Below are positions 1 through 10,795 of a stretch of DNA of 64,000 bases, one piece after another. The DNA comes from Mycobacterium sp. 852002-10029_SCH5224772. GTDB lineage: Bacteria > Actinomycetota > Actinomycetes > Mycobacteriales > Mycobacteriaceae. The DNA lies in NCBI RefSeq assembly GCF_001667315.1, contig NZ_LZHT01000029.1, forward strand, positions 58,343 through 122,342, written 5' to 3'. Numbering within the stretch: the stretch's first letter is position 1; the number at the start of each line of letters is the position of its first letter. The notes under the pieces were generated by a model. The model worked only from the letters and a program-made list of their open reading frames with translations. It searched no databases and was not told the origin of the DNA. A program made the position numbers and the translations under genes.

Positions 1-339
1 CGGCGCTTCGGCGCTGTTGTCGTCCTTGTTGTCTTTGGTGTCGGCGCCTTTGGTGCCTGACTTTCCGCTGTCCTCAGCGGACTTCGTGCCGTTGGCGGGA
101 GCGCCGTTGGCCTGTCCCCTGACTTCCTTGATCGCGGCGATCAGTTCGTTCTTACGCATTCCCGACGTCCCTTTGACGCCGACCTGGCCCGCCAGCGCGC
201 GCAGCTCGGGCAGCACCATGGCGGACAAGGAGCCGGTCGAAGCGTTCGTCTTCGCGTCGGGAGCGTTGGTGGTCACGGCATTAGACAGTTGATTGGCGTC
301 AGTGTTTTCGCCAGCCGTGAACAGGTCCGTATCAGTCAC
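1..339 (-). CDS. rho: Transcription termination factor Rho, N-terminal part (cut by window edge)
   Basis: Only the first 113 codons are in the window; the gene runs off the left edge. The GTG start at 339 is preceded by AAGGAA about 8 nt upstream. The visible protein begins VTDTDLFTAGENTDANQ, then has a Rho N-terminal SAP-like helix region (LPELRALAGQVGVKG...MRKNELIAAIKE, about residues 45-75), followed by a Lys/Asp/Ser-rich low-complexity stretch (SGKSGTKGADTKDNKDDN). That long polar insert before the RNA-binding domain is typical of actinobacterial Rho. The hexameric RNA-dependent ATPase domains lie outside the window. Placement directly downstream of thrB on the same strand matches the mycobacterial order. 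The roughly 270 nt between thrB and rho would give rho its own long leader. Confidence 0.93.
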   Translation of the reverse strand, partial: MTDTDLFTAGENTDANQLSNAVTTNAPDAKTNASTGSLSAMVLPELRALAGQVGVKGTSGMRKNELIAAIKEVRGQANGAPANGTKSAEDSGKSGTKGADTKDNKDDNSAEAP

Positions 340-606
340 GGAGTTCCTTTCTTCCCCCGCTGATCACGTCATACGGGGGGTTCGTTGCATTCAGCCAAAT
401 TGCCGAGTGCGCCCAATCATCGACTCTGCAACGGTGATCGCCTGGATCGGCGGAATAAACGGCGAACCTCGTCCACAAGAAGAATTGGTGTTGTCCTAGC
501 GGCAAGGCAGTATGGATGCAGATGCAGATGCTGCGATTGCTGGACGGCTCCGAGGATAGCCCCCATCCCTGCTGGAAGCAAGCAAACCCTCCGGCCACGC
601 TGTTGA

Positions 607-2748
<2,142 letters not shown>

Positions 2749-2752
<4 letters not shown>

Positions 2753-4074
2753 AGGGTGGTCCCTTCCAGTCGCAGCACGCTTGCGACGCTCTGCACGGCA
2801 TCCAGATCGGCCAGCGCGTCGACGGTTTCGGACAGCGCGGCGTCCGTGGCGGTGTGGGTGACCACGACGATCCGGGCCCCCACCCGCCGCCCGCCTTCGT
2901 CCGCGACGCCCTCCTGCCGCACCTCGGCGATGCTCACCTCGCGCTTGGCGAACTCGGCTGCCACCGACGACAACACGCCGGGCTTGTCGGCCACGTTCAT
3001 GCTGACGTAATAACGCGTGGAGATGAATCCCATTGGGGCGATGGGGAGTTGGGCATACTTGGATTCCCTCGGCCCACGGCTGCCCAGCACCCGGTTGCGT
3101 GCGGCCATCACCAAGTCGCCGGCCACCGCGGACGCGGTCGGCGCGCCGCCGGCACCCTGACCGTAGAACATCAGCCGCCCAGAGGCCTTGGCCTCGACGA
3201 CAACCGCGTTGAATGCGCCGTTGACCGTGGCCAGCGGGTGCGACAGCGGCACCAGCGCGGGATAGACGCGGGCCGAGACCCGCTCCTGGCCGTCGTCGCC
3301 TGCGATGCGCTCGCAGATGGACAGCAGCTTGATCGTGCAGCCCAGCGCCCGGGCGGACTCGAAGTCGGCCGGGGTGACTTTGGTGATGCCCTCGCGATAG
3401 ACGTCGTCGGCGGTCACCCGCGTGTGAAAAGCGATGGATGCCAGGATCGCGGCCTTGGCGGCGGCGTCGTAGCCCTCGACGTCGGCGGTGGGGTCGGCCT
3501 CGGCGTAGCCCAGGGCGCTGGCCTCCGCCAGCGCGGTGTCGTAGTCGGCGCCGGTGCTGTCCATCGCGGACAAGATGTAGTTGGTGGTGCCGTTGACGAT
3601 GCCGGCCACCCGCAGCACCGTGTCACCCGCCAGCGACTGGGTGAGCGGCCGGATGACGGGAATGGCGCCCGCGACCGCCGCCTCGAAATACAAGTCGACG
3701 TGCGCGCTTTCGGCCGCCTGCGCCAGCTCGCCGGTGGAGATGGACAACAGCGCCTTGTTCGCCGTGACGACCGATTTGCCGTGCTCGAGGGCGCACAGGA
3801 TGGCCTTGCGGGACGGCTCCACGGGCCCCATCAGCTCCACGACGATGTCGACGTCGTCGCGTGCGGCGAGCCCTTCGATGTCGTCGGTGAGCAGCTCGGT
3901 GGGAACGCCGCGGTCATCGGCGACGCGGCGCACTCCGACGCCGCGCAGCACCAGGGGCGCACCGACGCGCGCCGCGAGGTCGTCGGCGCTGTCCTCGAGG
4001 ATGCGGACAACTTCGCTTCCGACGTTGCCCAACCCGAGTACCGCTACACCGACCGGCTTTTCGTCACGGGGCAC
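2749..4074 (-). CDS. hom: Homoserine dehydrogenase
   Basis: NAD(P)-dependent reduction of aspartate semialdehyde to homoserine, the branch point to threonine and methionine. The protein is 441 aa: N-terminal Rossmann motif GLGNVG (14-19), a central catalytic domain with the [14 protein letters not shown] stretch, and a C-terminal ACT domain (about residues 350-440, [18 protein letters not shown]). The ACT domain is expected to give feedback inhibition by threonine. It lies 3 nt downstream of lysA and overlaps thrC by 4 nt, so it sits in the middle of a translationally coupled operon. Confidence 0.96.
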
Positions 4075-4077
4075 AGT

Positions 4078-5496
4078 TCACCTCACTTCCAGACTCAATA
4101 GATCGTCGACCGTCTCGCGGCGCAGGAGCAGGCGCGCGCGCCCGCCGCGCACCGCGACGACGGCGGGACGGCAGATCATGTTGTAACGACTCGACAGCGA
4201 ATAACAGTAGGCACCGGTGGCGGCCACCCCGATCAGGTCGCCGGGTTGTAGATCGCCGGGCACCCAGGTGTCGCGCACGACGATATCGCCGCTCTCACAA
4301 TGCTTTCCGACAACGCGAGCCAGCTCCGCCGGCGCATCGCTGATCCGGGAGACCAGCCGGGCGTCGTATTGGGCGTCGTAGAGCGCGGTGCGGATGTTGT
4401 CACTCATGCCGCCGTCGACGCTGACGTAGCGGCGATGTGCGGTGGCACTGACATCGACGTCCTTGACGGTGCCCACCTCATAGAGGGTGACGGTGCCGGG
4501 CCCGGCGATCGCGCGTCCGGGCTCGACCACCAGCCGCGGTGTCGGCAGCCCGACGGCCGCCGACTCGTTCTTCACGATCGCGCTCAGCTTGGCGGCCAGT
4601 TCGCCCATCGGCGGCGGATCGTCGGCAGCTAGATACGAAATGCCAAGTCCACCACCGAGATCCACGGTGGAAATCTGGGCGGTTTGCTCGACCCCGAACT
4701 GCTCGACGGCCTCGTGCAGCAGGCCGAGCACACGGCGCGCGGCGAGTTCGAAACCGGCAACGTCGAAGATCTGCGAACCGATATGGCTGTGCAGACCGAC
4801 CACCCGCAGGTGTTCGGTTTCGAATACCCGGCCGACGGCGGCCAGCGCCGCGCCGCTGGCCACGGACAACCCGAACTTCTGGTCCTCGTGTGCGGTGGAG
4901 ATGAACTCATGGGTGTGCGCTTCGACGCCGACGGTGAGACGAACGAAGACGTCCTGGACGATGCCCGCCTCGGCCGCGATCGCGTCCAGGCGTTCGATCT
5001 CGGTCATCGAGTCCAAAACGATATGGCCTACACCGGCTTTCACTGCAGCGGTCAACTCCGCCACAGATTTGTTGTTGCCGTGGAAAGTAATCCGTTCCGG
5101 TGGAAAGAAGGCGTGCAGCGCCACGGCCAGCTCCCCGCCGGTGCACACGTCGAGCGATAGGCCTTCCTCTTCGATCCAGCACGCTATCTCGGTACACAGG
5201 AAGGCCTTGGCGGCATAGTGCACATTCTTGCCGCCGCCGAAGGCCGACGCGATCTCGCGGCAACGGGAGCGGAAGTCGTCCTCGTCGACGACGAACAGCG
5301 GGGTCCCGTACTCCTGGGCGAGGTCGGTCACCGCAACGCCCGCGATGGTGGCGACACCGGATTCGTCGCGAGCTGTGTTGCGGGGCCACACGTTTGGCGC
5401 CAGCAGCAGCAGCTCCTCGGGGGATTGCGGCCGGGGCGGACTTTCGGCGTGGCGGGTCTCTTCGGCGTGCCGAGGACCGGCGGGATGAACGTTCAC
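4078..5496 (-). CDS. lysA: Diaminopimelate decarboxylase
   Basis: PLP enzyme that decarboxylates meso-diaminopimelate to lysine, the last lysine step. The fold-type III motif VHYAAKAF places the PLP lysine at about K97; the second-subunit motifs GKHCESGD and [12 protein letters not shown] are present. The GTG start at 5496 overlaps the argS stop (GTGA, 4 nt). This gives 472 aa, about 25 residues longer at the N-terminus than the M. tuberculosis protein as I remember it. The extra part is polar ([19 protein letters not shown]) and could be avoided if translation starts internally, but no better start with a ribosome site is visible. Confidence 0.94.
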   Translation of the reverse strand: MNVHPAGPRHAEETRHAESPPRPQSPEELLLLAPNVWPRNTARDESGVATIAGVAVTDLAQEYGTPLFVVDEDDFRSRCREIASAFGGGKNVHYAAKAFLCTEIACWIEEEGLSLDVCTGGELAVALHAFFPPERITFHGNNKSVAELTAAVKAGVGHIVLDSMTEIERLDAIAAEAGIVQDVFVRLTVGVEAHTHEFISTAHEDQKFGLSVASGAALAAVGRVFETEHLRVVGLHSHIGSQIFDVAGFELAARRVLGLLHEAVEQFGVEQTAQISTVDLGGGLGISYLAADDPPPMGELAAKLSAIVKNESAAVGLPTPRLVVEPGRAIAGPGTVTLYEVGTVKDVDVSATAHRRYVSVDGGMSDNIRTALYDAQYDARLVSRISDAPAELARVVGKHCESGDIVVRDTWVPGDLQPGDLIGVAATGAYCYSLSSRYNMICRPAVVAVRGGRARLLLRRETVDDLLSLEVR

Positions 5497-7145
5497 ATTC
5501 GCTCCGGGGCAGTGACGCCGAGTATCGCCAGGCCGTTGGCGATCACCTGGCGGGTCGCCTGGCACAGGGCCAAGCGCGCGGTGTGCAGATCGTTGGGTTG
5601 CTCGTCGCCCTGCGGCAGCACCCGGCAGGAATCGTAGAACCGGTGGTAGTCGCCGGCGAGATCTTCCAGGTAGCGGCAGATCCGGTGCGGTTCACGCAGG
5701 GATGACGCCGTGGTGAGCACCCGGGGGAATTCGCCGAGGGTGCGCAGCAGCGTCCCCTCCTTGTCGTGGCTGAGCAGGCCGAGGTTCCCGGTGTCGGGGA
5801 TCAGGCCGAGCTCGGCGGCGTTGCGGGCCAGCGCCGAGAGCCGGGCGTGCGCGTATTGCACGTAGTAGACCGGGTTTTCGTTGGACGCCGACGACCACAG
5901 CGCCAGGTCGATGTCGATCGGGGTGTCCACCGAGGACCGGATCAGGCTGTAGCGCGCGGCGTCGACCCCGATCGCCTCGACGAGGTCGTCGAGTGTGAGC
6001 ACGGTTCCGGCGCGCTTGCTCATCCGGACGGGCTGGCCGTCGCGGACCAAATTGACCATCTGGCCGATGAGCACTTCGACGGTGGCCGGGTCGTCGCCGA
6101 GGGCCGCAGCCACGGCCTTGAGGCGGGCGGTATACCCGTGGTGGTCGGCGCCCAGCATGTAGATGCACAGGTCGAAGCCACGCTGCCTCTTGTCCAGGTA
6201 GTAGGCGATGTCACCGGCGATATAGGCCGGCTTGCCATCGCTTTTGATCACGACGCGATCCTTGTCGTCACCAAAGGCGCTGGCGCGCAACCACGTTGCG
6301 CCGTCCTTCTCGTAGATGTTGCCGGTCTGACGCAGCCTGGCGAGAGCCTCGTCGACCCGACCGCTGGTGTGCATCGCGTCTTCGTGGGTGTAGACGTCGA
6401 AGTCGATGCCGAATTCGTGCAGCGACTCCTTGATGTGGGTGAACATCAGGTCGACGCCGATGGCGCGGAAGGTCTCGTGCATCTCGGGATCGGGCAGGCG
6501 CAGCGCGTCGGGCGCCTTCTGCACGATCTGGGCGGCGATGTCGTTGATGTAGCTGCCGGCGTAGCCGTCTTGCGGAATGGGTTCGCCCTTGGCGGCGGCG
6601 ATCAGTGAGCTGGCGAAGCGGTCGATCTGGGCGCCGTGGTCGTTGAAATAGTATTCGCGCACCACGTCGGCGCCCTGGGTAGACAGCAACCGGCCCAGGG
6701 CGTCGCCGACCGCGGCCCACCGCGTTCCGCCGATGTGGATGGGTCCGGTCGGGTTCGCCGAGACGAATTCCAGGTTGATGTGCTGGCCGGCCAGCGCACC
6801 GGAGTGGCCGAAGCGATCGCCGGCGTCGATGACGTTGTTGACGATGACCGCCTGCGCCGACGCCTCGAGACGAATGTTGATGAAGCCCGGCCCGGCCACC
6901 TCCGCCGACACGATGCCGTCGGCCTGTGCCAGCGCCTCGGCGAGCCATCCGGCCAGGTCGCGGGGGTTGGCGCCGACCTTTTTGCCCAGCTGCAGCGCCA
7001 GGTTGCTGGCGTAATCGCCGTGCTCGGGATTGCGGGGTCGCTCCACGGTAACCGTCTGCGGCAGCGCGGCAGCGTCCAGCCCACGCTCGGCCAGCACCGC
7101 GGCGGCGGTGCTTTTGAGCAGCTCGGCGAGGTCAGCGGGGGTCAC
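5493..7145 (-). CDS. argS: Arginyl-tRNA synthetase
   Basis: Class I aminoacyl-tRNA synthetase charging tRNA-Arg. With the GTG start at 7145 the length is 550 aa, the usual mycobacterial length. The HIGH-type motif is PIHIGGTRW (about 135-143), the KMSKS-type motif is RMSKRAGT, and a C-terminal anticodon-binding domain ends in [20 protein letters not shown]. The frame remains open to 7250, but the upstream part is not conserved-looking. The sequence TAGGAT 8 nt before the GTG fits a -10 element for a leaderless transcript, so this is probably the first gene of the operon. A tRNA-Arg gene lies divergently 127 bp upstream. Confidence 0.95.
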   Translation of the reverse strand: MTPADLAELLKSTAAAVLAERGLDAAALPQTVTVERPRNPEHGDYASNLALQLGKKVGANPRDLAGWLAEALAQADGIVSAEVAGPGFINIRLEASAQAVIVNNVIDAGDRFGHSGALAGQHINLEFVSANPTGPIHIGGTRWAAVGDALGRLLSTQGADVVREYYFNDHGAQIDRFASSLIAAAKGEPIPQDGYAGSYINDIAAQIVQKAPDALRLPDPEMHETFRAIGVDLMFTHIKESLHEFGIDFDVYTHEDAMHTSGRVDEALARLRQTGNIYEKDGATWLRASAFGDDKDRVVIKSDGKPAYIAGDIAYYLDKRQRGFDLCIYMLGADHHGYTARLKAVAAALGDDPATVEVLIGQMVNLVRDGQPVRMSKRAGTVLTLDDLVEAIGVDAARYSLIRSSVDTPIDIDLALWSSASNENPVYYVQYAHARLSALARNAAELGLIPDTGNLGLLSHDKEGTLLRTLGEFPRVLTTASSLREPHRICRYLEDLAGDYHRFYDSCRVLPQGDEQPNDLHTARLALCQATRQVIANGLAILGVTAPERM

Positions 7146-7153
7146 GAGCGTCC

Positions 7154-7159
7154 ATCCTA
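7154..7159 (-). promoter_or_regulatory. Candidate -10 element of the argS-lysA-hom-thrC-thrB operon
   Basis: On the minus strand TAGGAT (TAnnnT pattern) ends 8 nt before the argS GTG. That spacing would put the transcription start at the start codon, a common leaderless arrangement in mycobacteria. No clear -35 box is visible, as is usual for these promoters. Confidence 0.4.
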
Positions 7160-7272
7160 TTGGCTGGGGTGCCCGGGCCCCGAATCCATTGCGGTGGCGG
7201 GGCAGCCGCCTCGATGCGTTAGTCTGTGCGTGCTTGTTTGAATGCCCCATGGCGCAACAGATATGTCGGTGC

Positions 7273-7348
7273 GCCCCCGTAGCTCAGGGGATAGAGCGTC
7301 TGCCTCCGGAGCAGAAGGCCGCAGGTTCGAATCCTGCCGGGGGCACCA
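7273..7348 (+). tRNA. tRNA-Arg (anticodon CCG)
   Basis: A full cloverleaf can be drawn. The acceptor stem GCCCCCG pairs with CGGGGGC. The anticodon arm TCTGC-CTCCGGA-GCAGA carries CCG in the loop. The T arm is GCAGG-TTCGAAT-CCTGC. The discriminator is A and the CCA is encoded. It reads CGG codons. The 3' half of this gene is repeated at 10175-10203 and 10716-10732, which suggests that it is an integration site. Confidence 0.97.
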
Positions 7349-7354
7349 GCGTTA
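7326..7354 (+). repeat. tRNA-Arg 3'-end direct repeat (att-like core 1, within the intact tRNA)
   Basis: These 29 bp cover the T-loop, the 3' acceptor strand, the CCA and 6 nt beyond. They recur perfectly at 10175-10203, and a 16-bp part recurs at 10717-10732. Confidence 0.85.
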
Positions 7355-7488
7355 TTGCAGGTCGGAGGTGGTTTCCGAACCACCTAGCAGTGCCGTTCGT
7401 GCGATCGTCGTGCGGGTTTTCTATTTGTCAGGGCCGTCACATCGCGTCGCCTTGACCCTCTCCCTGGGGGAGACCCGACCGTGGTGAC

Positions 7489-7842
7489 ATGACAGCCGAC
7501 AGCTCAATCCCACGACACCAGTTGCCCGCGGCGATCACCACCTACCTCACGGCGCATCAGCACCGCGAGGCGGCCACGGCGATGACGACCTTCACCACCG
7601 ATGCCGCCGTCACCGACGAAGGCCGCACCTACCGCGGCCACGACGAAATCGCCGACTGGCTGCGCAACGCCGCCAGCGGATACACCTACTCAATGGAATT
7701 CGTCGGCGCCACCCGATCCGACGACAGCCACGTCGACGTCGTCCAGCACCTCGAAGGCGACTTCCCCGGCGGCGTGGCCGATCTGCACTTCCGGTTCACA
7801 CTCGACGATGGACTCATCAGCGGACTGGTGATCGAGCCATGA
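7489..7842 (+). CDS. NTF2-like (SnoaL-type) small protein
   Basis: 117 aa with the typical cone-fold pattern: an N-terminal helix (AAITTYLTAHQHREAATAM), then TTDAAVTDEGRTYRGHDEIADWL, and a C-terminal set of strands ending in HFRFTLDDGLISGLVIEP. Members include ketosteroid isomerase-like enzymes and ligand-binding proteins; the substrate here is unknown. Its stop overlaps the start of the downstream SDR gene (ATGA, 4 nt), so the two are translationally coupled and probably act on the same metabolite. It is the first gene downstream of the tRNA within the proposed insertion. Confidence 0.75.
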   Translation: MTADSSIPRHQLPAAITTYLTAHQHREAATAMTTFTTDAAVTDEGRTYRGHDEIADWLRNAASGYTYSMEFVGATRSDDSHVDVVQHLEGDFPGGVADLHFRFTLDDGLISGLVIEP

Positions 7843-8684
7843 CGAAGACGTGGTTCATCACCGGTGGCACCCCGGGCGGGTTCGGTATGGCGTTCGCCGA
7901 CGCCGCACTCGAGATCGGCGACCGGGTCGTCCTCACCGCCCGCCGGCCGACCGAGCTGTCCGACTGGGCACAGCAGCACGGCGACCGTGTACTGGTGCTG
8001 CCGTTAGACGTCACCGACTCGAAGCAGGTGCGCGAGGCGGTGCGCGCGGCGGAGAAGAATTTCGGCGGCATCGATGTCCTGGTCAACAACGCCGGCCGCG
8101 GCTGGTATGGTTCGATCGAGGGCATGGCCGATACCGCGGTCCGAAAGATGTTCGAGCTCAACGTCTTCGCGGTGCTGTCCGTGATCCGCGCCGCACTGCC
8201 CGGTATGCGTGCCCGGGGCAGCGGGTGGATCATCAACATGTCCTCGGTCGCCGGACTGAGCGGCGTCACCGGCTTCGGTCATTACAGCGCAACGAAATCG
8301 GCGGTCGAGGCCATCACCGGGGTCCTCCGCAAGGAGGTGGAGCCCCTCGGCATTCGTGTCATGGCGGTCGAACCCGGAGCGTTCCGCACCCGCGCCTACA
8401 CCGGCTTCGCCGACGAACCGATCGAAGAGTCCGTTTCCGAATACCGGCCGCTGCTCGAGCAGGTCCGCGCCGCGATGGTCGAGCAGGACGGCGCCCAGCC
8501 AGGCGATCCGCGACGCGGAGTGCGTGCGGTGATCGCGGCCATGGCCCAAAACCCGCCGCCTCGGCGGCTCATCCTCGGCAGCGGCGGCTACGGCACCGTC
8601 GTCACCGCACTCGAGGATGCTCTCGAAGATATCCGCGCACAGGAAAAGCTCTCTCGCGAAACGGATTTCCCGCCGGGGGCCTAG
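7839..8684 (+). CDS. Short-chain dehydrogenase/reductase (SDR family)
   Basis: 281 aa classical SDR. It has a nucleotide-binding glycine motif TGGTPGGFG (about 9-17), LDVTD, NNAG (about 87-90), a catalytic Ser in MSSVAG, and the YSATK catalytic Tyr/Lys. Arg residues after the second strand (TARRPTE) suggest NADP(H) preference. It overlaps the preceding NTF2-like gene by 4 nt and ends 3 nt from the convergent MerR-type regulator. That neighbour, which carries a GyrI-like ligand domain, may control the pair (inference). The substrate cannot be told from sequence. Confidence 0.85.
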   Translation: MTKTWFITGGTPGGFGMAFADAALEIGDRVVLTARRPTELSDWAQQHGDRVLVLPLDVTDSKQVREAVRAAEKNFGGIDVLVNNAGRGWYGSIEGMADTAVRKMFELNVFAVLSVIRAALPGMRARGSGWIINMSSVAGLSGVTGFGHYSATKSAVEAITGVLRKEVEPLGIRVMAVEPGAFRTRAYTGFADEPIEESVSEYRPLLEQVRAAMVEQDGAQPGDPRRGVRAVIAAMAQNPPPRRLILGSGGYGTVVTALEDALEDIRAQEKLSRETDFPPGA

Positions 8685-8687
8685 AAC

Positions 8688-9521
8688 TCAGGCCGTCGAG
8701 TCGAGGTCCCGGTCGGCATCTGGCGCGACCCGGAACACCGGCCAACCGATCTCAGTTCGCCATTGGGTGGGTTCGGTCGTGTCGCGGGGACCCACGACGT
8801 AGGTTTCGTGGATCGGCCCGTCGACGGTGAGCGCGTTCTCCACCACCCAGGCCCCGAGACGGCCGTAGGTGACGTCGAGATCGTCATGCGGGCCTTGATG
8901 CACGGTGACGGCGAGATCGGCGGGCGGAAGCTCGACGACCTCGATACGGCCCGACGCCCGCGGAGAGCGCACTGGCCGGAAGACGGTCATCGACCCGGCG
9001 GCCTCGGTGAACAGTTCGTTGGCGTACCGGCCGCCGGGCGGTCCCGTGCGCTCGGCTTCGGGAAAAGCCGCATCCAGCTCGGCCATCGCCGCGTCGTACC
9101 ACCCGAGCGAATCGTCGAGCTGGACAACGCCGGTGATCGCGGCGACCCTGCGGGCGGGAACCGACCGCAGTTCGACGTCGGCCGGCTCGGGGTTCAGCAG
9201 CCGGCGCAGGGACACCACTGCGGCACGGGTCCGCTCCAACTCGGCCTCGAGCCGCCGCACATGACCGGCGATCACCTCGGCCCGCCGCTGTGCATCCTCG
9301 GTGTCGAGGATGGACCGCACTTCGGCGAGCGGCACGTCGAGCTGGCGAAGCCGGTGGATCACCTGGGCGGTCGGGATCTGCTCGACGGAGTAGTAGCGGT
9401 ATCCGGTGAAGGGATCGACGGAGGCGGGCTCGAGCAGCTTGGCCTCGTGGTAGCGGCGCAGTGTTCGCACGCTCAGATGCGTCACCGTGGCGAACTCTCC
9501 GATGGTCAAACCCGACCGCAT
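8688..9521 (-). CDS. MerR-family regulator with GyrI-like effector domain
   Basis: 277 aa. The N-terminal winged helix starts LTIGEFATVTHLSVRTLRRYHEAKLL (about 5-30), followed by the GYRYYSVEQ wing and a coiled-coil linker (EVIAGHVRRLEAELERTRA). The C-terminal 150 residues look like a GyrI/BmrR-type ligand-binding domain, with VTVHQGPHDDL and YVVGPRDTTEP segments. Such proteins bind cationic drugs or metabolites and activate promoters with long spacers. It is convergent with the SDR operon and divergent from the YdeI-like gene, 37 bp from that start. Confidence 0.85.
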   Translation of the reverse strand: MRSGLTIGEFATVTHLSVRTLRRYHEAKLLEPASVDPFTGYRYYSVEQIPTAQVIHRLRQLDVPLAEVRSILDTEDAQRRAEVIAGHVRRLEAELERTRAAVVSLRRLLNPEPADVELRSVPARRVAAITGVVQLDDSLGWYDAAMAELDAAFPEAERTGPPGGRYANELFTEAAGSMTVFRPVRSPRASGRIEVVELPPADLAVTVHQGPHDDLDVTYGRLGAWVVENALTVDGPIHETYVVGPRDTTEPTQWRTEIGWPVFRVAPDADRDLDSTA

Positions 9522-9558
9522 GCGGCCAGTCTGCCTTCCCGCCGTCTATCCTGCGCCC

Positions 9559-9826
9559 ATGGGTAGCTCGCGAGTTTCCGGCGGCGTGGTGCACAAGCTG
9601 CCGACCGACCTTGCGTAAGGCATTGCTCGCCAACGACACCGCACTCGCCGCGTGGAACGACATCACGCCGTTGGCGCGCAACGAGTTCATCTGCTGGGTC
9701 GAGGACGCCAAACAGGAAACGACCCGCGAACGGCGGATCCGCCGGACACAGGAGGAACTCGAAGAGGGCAAGCGCCGGCCGTGCTGTTGGCCCGGTTGTA
9801 AGCACCGCGAGCGAAACGGCAAATGA
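9559..9826 (+). pseudogene. YdeI/OmpD-associated family protein, frameshifted
   Basis: The ATG at 9559 opens a frame MGSSRVSGGVVHKLPTDL that hits TAA at 9616. The natural continuation RKALLANDTALAAWNDITPL...NEFICWVEDAKQ...RRPCCWPGC lies in the neighbouring frame from about 9611 to 9826. The junction reads GACCTTGCGTAAG where GACCTGCGTAAG would keep the frame, so one extra T explains it. The family is about 90 aa and linked by annotation to bacteriocin protection/OmpD association; the biochemical role is not established. It could be a true pseudogene or a single-base sequencing error. Confidence 0.75.
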
Positions 9827-10087
9827 TCACTTCTCGTGGGCGGGAGCCGCCTGCAGATCGGGTGCGGCGGCGGCCAACAACGCCGCACGGTCACCTGTCA
9901 GCGGAGGAGGATAGATCCGCTGACCGTTGATGATCCGCTTCGTCGCCTTGGCCGCGGCGCCAGTGCTGACGACGTGGCGATCCCAGCCCTCGGTGTACAC
10001 CGCACCGGCCGGCCCGAGGTCGAGCACCGTGACGTACCACGGAATGCGCAGCGTCCTCATCGGCAGGCCCAGCAGATCACCGATCAC
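9827..10087 (-). CDS. Small conserved-looking hypothetical protein
   Basis: 86 aa from GTG at 10087 (an alternative is ATG at 10060, 77 aa). The body is RTLRIPWYVTVLDLGPAGAVYTEGWDRHVV and KRIINGQRIYPPPLTGDRAALLAA; I recognise no domain. The coding sequence abuts the YdeI-like gene tail to tail with no gap. The open frame continues upstream through a 9-bp tandem repeat (acgctgtag) and into the duplicated tRNA 3' end, and I treat that part as non-coding. It is the last gene inside the proposed tRNA insertion. Confidence 0.5.
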   Translation of the reverse strand: MIGDLLGLPMRTLRIPWYVTVLDLGPAGAVYTEGWDRHVVSTGAAAKATKRIINGQRIYPPPLTGDRAALLAAAAPDLQAAPAHEK

Positions 10088-10174
10088 GCTGTAGACGCTG
10101 TAGACGCTGAAAGCTGTTGTGCACCAACATCTATGCTGGATACGGACTATGTTTGCTGAAACTGCGTCCGCATA

Positions 10175-10203
10175 TTCGAATCCTGCCGGGGGCACCAGCG
10201 TTA
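10175..10203 (+). repeat. tRNA-Arg 3'-end direct repeat (att-like core 2)
   Basis: Perfect 29-bp copy of 7326-7354 (T-loop to 6 nt past the CCA) without the rest of a tRNA. It marks the distal end of the 2.85-kb insertion. Confidence 0.85.
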
Positions 10204-10224
10204 CCGCTGTTCAGCCTTGTGAAG

Positions 10225-10575
10225 CTAATCCGAAGACTTGTCCGACTCGTCGGAGTCCTCTGACTCCTCAGGCTTATCGGAATCCTGCGACTCGTCGGTT
10301 TTCTCGGCTTTGTCGGAGCCCTCGGTGTCCTCCGCGTTGTCGGATTTTTCGGCCGTGTCCGACTCCTCGGCCTCATCGGACTCCTTGGCCTTGTCGGCAT
10401 CCCGCGCCTCGTCGAGCTTGTCCGCATACTTCGTCAGCAACCCGGCCAGGTCGCGCGCCTCCTCAGCAGCCAACGAATCCTCGAACAGACGCTCGTCGCT
10501 GTCGGAGATGCGCTCGACGTAGACGGCGGCTTCCCTGACTCCGACGTCCCATCGGCCTCCCTCGTGACGAACCAT
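10225..10575 (-). CDS. Small acidic Ser/Asp/Glu-repeat protein
   Basis: 116 aa from ATG at 10575, with GAAAGGCGG upstream. The first 65 residues form a normal domain (MVRHEGGRWDVGVREAAVYV, then LFEDSLAAEEARDLAGLLTKYADKLDEARD). The last 50 residues are almost only Glu, Asp, Ser, Lys and Ala in loose hexapeptides such as ESDEAE, ESDTAE, KSDNAE. No signal peptide is visible, so it is probably cytoplasmic. The strongly acidic tail could be a disordered or nucleic-acid-mimicking segment, but function is unknown. It lies alone between two tRNA-Arg 3' fragments, so it may be a separate small insertion. Confidence 0.65.
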   Translation of the reverse strand: MVRHEGGRWDVGVREAAVYVERISDSDERLFEDSLAAEEARDLAGLLTKYADKLDEARDADKAKESDEAEESDTAEKSDNAEDTEGSDKAEKTDESQDSDKPEESEDSDESDKSSD

Positions 10576-10715
10576 GTGCTGCCGCCTTTCGACCGGTGAC
10601 TCGATTCCGAACCTGACGCCCCGCGCTAGTGCGTTGTTTACCCACTTCTGCGGTGGCCGATACGGCCACATTTGCTTGCACGAAGCGTGGCGGGCCCTTC
10701 GCCGCGCCGCTGAAA

Positions 10716-10732
10716 TCTGCCGGGGGCACCAG
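10716..10732 (+). repeat. tRNA-Arg 3'-end fragment (att-like core 3)
   Basis: CTGCCGGGGGCACCAG (16 bp, 10717-10732) matches the tRNA 3' acceptor strand and CCA, preceded by a near-match (AAAT versus AATC). It lies 530 bp beyond core 2 and just upstream of a secreted-protein gene. Confidence 0.65.
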
Positions 10733-10795
10733 TCTTCGGAAAACATCGCCCCACGCGTCACAGACGACGTTAAGCTGCTGGTCGTGGGCGTGAGG

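Larger units (their letters stand above)
7349..10203. mobile_element. Probable tRNA-Arg-associated genomic insertion (no integrase seen)
   Basis: A 2.85-kb segment bounded by the intact tRNA-Arg 3' end and a perfect 29-bp duplicate of it. It carries an NTF2-like gene, an SDR gene, a MerR/GyrI regulator, a frameshifted YdeI-like gene and a small hypothetical gene. No tyrosine recombinase, excisionase or phage gene is visible. It is therefore either a decayed integrative element or cargo brought in by an integrase supplied elsewhere. H37Rv, from memory, lacks these genes at this tRNA. Confidence 0.5.
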
